Program-made: the position numbers and the translations under genes
Notes under the pieces: model-generated
What the model was told of the DNA's origin: nothing
Database searches by the model: none
The model's input: the letters and a program-made list of their open reading frames with translations, nothing else
Part shown: piece by piece, positions 61,045 through 64,000 of the stretch
Position numbering within the stretch: position 1 is the stretch's first letter
Layout: the number at the start of each line of letters is the position of its first letter
From: Paenibacillus sp. MAEPY2
GTDB lineage: Bacteria; Bacillota; Bacilli; Paenibacillales; Paenibacillaceae
Assembly (NCBI RefSeq): GCF_000499205.1
Contig: NZ_AWUK01000013.1
Location: 248,001-312,000 of the forward strand
Direction: 5' to 3'
Length of the DNA: 64,000 nucleotides

Positions 61045-63906
61045 TTATTGCTGTTCATCGGTTGGTCTCTCAAGCCATTCCGAAATGCGAGGAACCATCT
61101 GCTCTGTGAGCATGTGTTCCATTTTGGGACCTGGTAATGAATATAAAAAGTACTTACCATAATATGCTTCAATGACACGTGTATCGTATACAATCACAAT
61201 ACCTCTGTCTTTACCCGTACGAACCAGTCTGCCGAATCCCTGTTTGAAGCGGATAACGGCTTGCGGCACGGACAGCTTCATAAACGGATTTTTCTTCTGT
61301 TGTTGCAAAAGCTCACTCTTTGCTTCAACTAATGGGTGATTTGGTGGCTGGAACGGCAGTCTGACAATTGCAAGACAGGTCAGAGCCTCTCCAGGAATGT
61401 CCACGCCTTCCCAGAAGCTGCTTGTGCCAAGAAGTACAGTTGCTTTCGCATCTTGGAAGCGACGTGTAAGCTTGGAACGGCTGCCGCTGTCCACCCCTTG
61501 CCCGAGCAAAGAGATGTCATTACCTGACAAGGCCTCCTTAAGCGGGTCATAGACCTGGCGCAGCATGCGGTAGGAGGTGAATAACACCATCATGCGTCCA
61601 CGAGTCGCGATAGCCGTTTCCGCGAGCGAATGCACGAGCATATCCACAAAGTGGGCATCACCTACACTGCCCTTCACACTTGGGAAATCACGCGGGATGA
61701 CGAGCAGGGCCTGTTCGCGATAGTTGAATGGTGACGGCAGCATGGATGTCAACAAGCGGTTATTCTCGGCAGCTTCCTGCAAGCCCAGCTGTTCGATCAT
61801 GAATTGAAATGACTTGTCAACGGAGAGCGTAGCCGATGTAAGCACAACGCTTTTCTTTTTATCAAAGAACATATCCTTCAATTGCGCACTGACATCGACA
61901 GGAACGGCATAGAGCTGCAGTGATTTACTGCGGAACTGGCCGCTAGCCTCCATCCAGTACACGGTATTGGCATCATCCATGCGCATGAAGAAACGCAGAT
62001 TATCTTTGATCGTTGCCAAATCCTTGAGCAGTCCTGAGATATCCGTAATCAGACTATCGGACTGATAATCATCCTGATCTTCTTTCACTTCAAGCAGCAG
62101 CTTGTCGCCTTTACGAATCAAATCGCCTAGAGTTACATAGATTTGGTTTTCTACATCTTGCAATTCCTGCCATTTGGCAGGTTTTTGCGAAGGCTTCAGT
62201 CTAAGTGAAAATTGTCCAGTCTCGCCTGGAGAAGCATCGCTACGTTCAGGCAGCAGGCCGAACAGTGTATCGCTTAGTCGATCCCATATCTCCTTAACTT
62301 CAACGGCAAGCGGGAACATCTGATCAATCATGGAGCCCCACTGTACCGAATTTTCATGTCCCGACAATTGAGAACGAAGCATCGGCAGTTGGCCATTACG
62401 GCTATCTTTAAACAGTCGGGTCAATGTATGAACCAACGTAAAATATTTCATGTGAAGACCAAGATGCTTACCTGCTACATCCTCCAGATGATGTGCTTCA
62501 TCAATGACGAGACTTTCGTAGGCTGGCAGCAGCTGATGTGCTGCTTTGACATCCGTAAACAATTTCGAATGATTCGTAATGACGATATCAGACAGCCCGG
62601 CTTCGTGTTTCGCCCGATGATAGAAACATTTGCGGAACCAAGGACAGGAGCGTCCAAGACAGGATTCAGACTCACTCTGTACCGTCTCCCAGAAGTCTCC
62701 TCCGCGCCCGCTTAGATTAAGCTCCTCGTCGTCTCCAGTCTCCGTCTGGGTAAGCCAGACAATCATCTGAGCTGCTGTAAAATAATCCTCTTTCGGTGTA
62801 GCGAATTCACGTTTATTGATTTTATGCTCAAACTTACGCAGACACAGATAGTGCCCACGACCTTTGAACACCGCTGCCTTGAACGGGAACGGAACCACTT
62901 GGGTCAGCATAGGAATATCCCGCTCTCTCAATTGCTCCTGCAGGTTGATGGTATGTGTGCTGACCATGACTTTCTGTTCCTGTTTCACACTTTCATAGAT
63001 GGCAGGCAACAAATAACCAAGCGATTTGCCTGTACCCGTTCCAGCTTCAATCAATAGATGCTTCTCTTCATCCAAAGCTTGTCGTACACTGCTGAACATC
63101 TGAGTTTGCGCCTCACGCTCCTCATAATGGTCCAGCGTCTCCTTCAGGTTATCTCTAACCTGATCCATAAACTGCTCGAAACTTACGTTTTCCAGCGGGT
63201 TACCCTCCCGCTCATCACGTGGTGAACCTATATCAGTCCAGTCACTCACGTTCAGGGCGAGCTGGCGATAATACGTATGACCATCCAGGTCCTGAATCGG
63301 CTCTGATTCCTTCTCAGTACGCATTCCGTCGAAGAACCAACCCAAGTCACTATCTTCTGGCGCAAACAGATCACTGAGGCGCTGGATCGTGATCAGAGGC
63401 AATGCACGCAGCTCATCGAGACACTTCAGTAATACAAAAGCTGTCGCAAGAGCATCACTGTCTGCCTGATGAGGGCGGTCATGCTGAAATCCGAATTCTG
63501 AAGACACATATCCGAGTTGATAAGAGCCCAGTGACGGGAACGTGATCTTCAGGAAATCAATCGTATCCAGGATACGTCCGGTGAACGGCAGGTAACCGCA
63601 GCGATCGAGTGCATTTTGAAGAAAGTGAAAATCAAAAGCAACGTTGTGCCCAACAAGAACAACATCGTCGAGTAGCGGAACCATCTCCATCATCATCTCT
63701 TCCAATGAGGGAGCATCCGCTACATCTTCATCAGTAATACCGGTTAACCCCGTAATAAACGGAGGAATCGGTACACCTGGGTTCACATAAGAACTATATA
63801 TTTGAGTTATGCTGTAGTCATGATCTATGATGGCAAGTCCGGCTTGTATAATCTCACCGTCGGACTGCGTGCCGGTTGTTTCGAAATCCAATACGGCAAA
63901 TTTCAT
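61045..63906 (-). CDS. dinG: DinG-family helicase with N-terminal 3'-5' exonuclease domain
   Basis: 953-residue fusion typical of Firmicutes. A DnaQ-like exonuclease domain (about 1-165, FAVLDFETTGTQSDGEIIQ, HNVAFDFHFLQNAL, HQADSDALATAFV) precedes an XPD/DinG-type helicase. Helicase motifs are LIEAGTGTGKSLGYLLPAIY (Walker A, about 290), VSTHTINLQEQL, DEAH in LVIDEAHHLEDVAG, SATLSVDKSF, and the C-terminal WEGVDIPGEALTCLAIVRLPF and RFKQGFGRLVRTGKDRG. Four cysteines in the CLGRSCPWFRKCFYHRAKH region are spaced as for the iron-sulphur cluster of XPD relatives. Role in DNA repair or replication-conflict resolution. ATG at 63906 lies 94 nt from the window edge. Confidence 0.94.
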   Translation of the reverse strand: MKFAVLDFETTGTQSDGEIIQAGLAIIDHDYSITQIYSSYVNPGVPIPPFITGLTGITDEDVADAPSLEEMMMEMVPLLDDVVLVGHNVAFDFHFLQNALDRCGYLPFTGRILDTIDFLKITFPSLGSYQLGYVSSEFGFQHDRPHQADSDALATAFVLLKCLDELRALPLITIQRLSDLFAPEDSDLGWFFDGMRTEKESEPIQDLDGHTYYRQLALNVSDWTDIGSPRDEREGNPLENVSFEQFMDQVRDNLKETLDHYEEREAQTQMFSSVRQALDEEKHLLIEAGTGTGKSLGYLLPAIYESVKQEQKVMVSTHTINLQEQLRERDIPMLTQVVPFPFKAAVFKGRGHYLCLRKFEHKINKREFATPKEDYFTAAQMIVWLTQTETGDDEELNLSGRGGDFWETVQSESESCLGRSCPWFRKCFYHRAKHEAGLSDIVITNHSKLFTDVKAAHQLLPAYESLVIDEAHHLEDVAGKHLGLHMKYFTLVHTLTRLFKDSRNGQLPMLRSQLSGHENSVQWGSMIDQMFPLAVEVKEIWDRLSDTLFGLLPERSDASPGETGQFSLRLKPSQKPAKWQELQDVENQIYVTLGDLIRKGDKLLLEVKEDQDDYQSDSLITDISGLLKDLATIKDNLRFFMRMDDANTVYWMEASGQFRSKSLQLYAVPVDVSAQLKDMFFDKKKSVVLTSATLSVDKSFQFMIEQLGLQEAAENNRLLTSMLPSPFNYREQALLVIPRDFPSVKGSVGDAHFVDMLVHSLAETAIATRGRMMVLFTSYRMLRQVYDPLKEALSGNDISLLGQGVDSGSRSKLTRRFQDAKATVLLGTSSFWEGVDIPGEALTCLAIVRLPFQPPNHPLVEAKSELLQQQKKNPFMKLSVPQAVIRFKQGFGRLVRTGKDRGIVIVYDTRVIEAYYGKYFLYSLPGPKMEHMLTEQMVPRISEWLERPTDEQQ

Positions 63907-64000
63907 TGCAATGTACGGTCCCTTCCATTCCAGTCTATGTTACAGCATAGCAAAAAAAAGGGCATTTGAAAATTAACTGACAAAAAAGGCGGTGTCCCCT

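Overview
The window reads as chromosomal DNA of a Firmicute, most likely Paenibacillus. Supporting signs are: strong AGGAGG-type ribosome sites; frequent GTG/TTG starts; secreted proteins with SLH and copper-amine-oxidase-like stalk domains; a tandem-GTPase DynA-type dynamin; a T-box; a LicT/RAT antitermination switch; and the block dinG-rex-mtaD-ypmB-(ftsH-like)-hbd-ackA-asnS-dnaD, which partly matches the Bacillus dinG-ypmAB-aspB-asnS-dnaD neighbourhood. The genus is inferred from gene content, not from a search.

1-10.9 kb (all minus strand): the start of parE, an ABC-2 exporter operon with an SGNH hydrolase, a secreted CAP protein, GNAT-purT, and a heterodimeric ABC exporter. 11-16 kb: the 1223-residue dynamin-like GTPase with an unusually GC-rich, palindrome-laden linker, a small unknown protein and nth. 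16-23 kb: a cell-surface cluster with an SLH protein, a GerMN lipoprotein and two paralogous stalk/AMIN/amidase proteins. 23-25.4 kb: leuCD, with LysR-like dyads at its promoter and, further upstream, a 17/19 Fur box next to a second promoter.

25.4-38.5 kb is an accessory carbohydrate region: a secreted metallophosphatase, a GH46-type chitosanase with a divergent AraC regulator, nagA-deoR, and a beta-glucoside PTS/GH1/LicT operon. It carries the scars of a group II intron. The intron 5' part and the N-terminal piece of its reverse transcriptase (33.1-34.0 kb) are separated from an intron 3' end (30.3 kb) by nagA, deoR and a broken merR-GNAT gene, all in the same orientation.

38.7-49 kb: a LysR regulator, mtnU, a siderophore-binding-protein remnant and mtnE. 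Then comes a proline T-box (specifier CCU) leading proB-proA-proC, whose last gene overlaps mtnW-mtnX-mtnB, so part of methionine salvage lies downstream of a proline riboswitch. 49-51.5 kb: an ECF sigma factor, a Cys-less anti-sigma factor and a triple-repeat membrane protein. 51.6-64 kb: housekeeping genes dnaD, asnS, ackA, hbd, a compact FtsH-like protease with a membrane-anchored partner, ypmB, mtaD, rex and dinG. I found no rRNA, tRNA, CRISPR array or intact insertion sequence.
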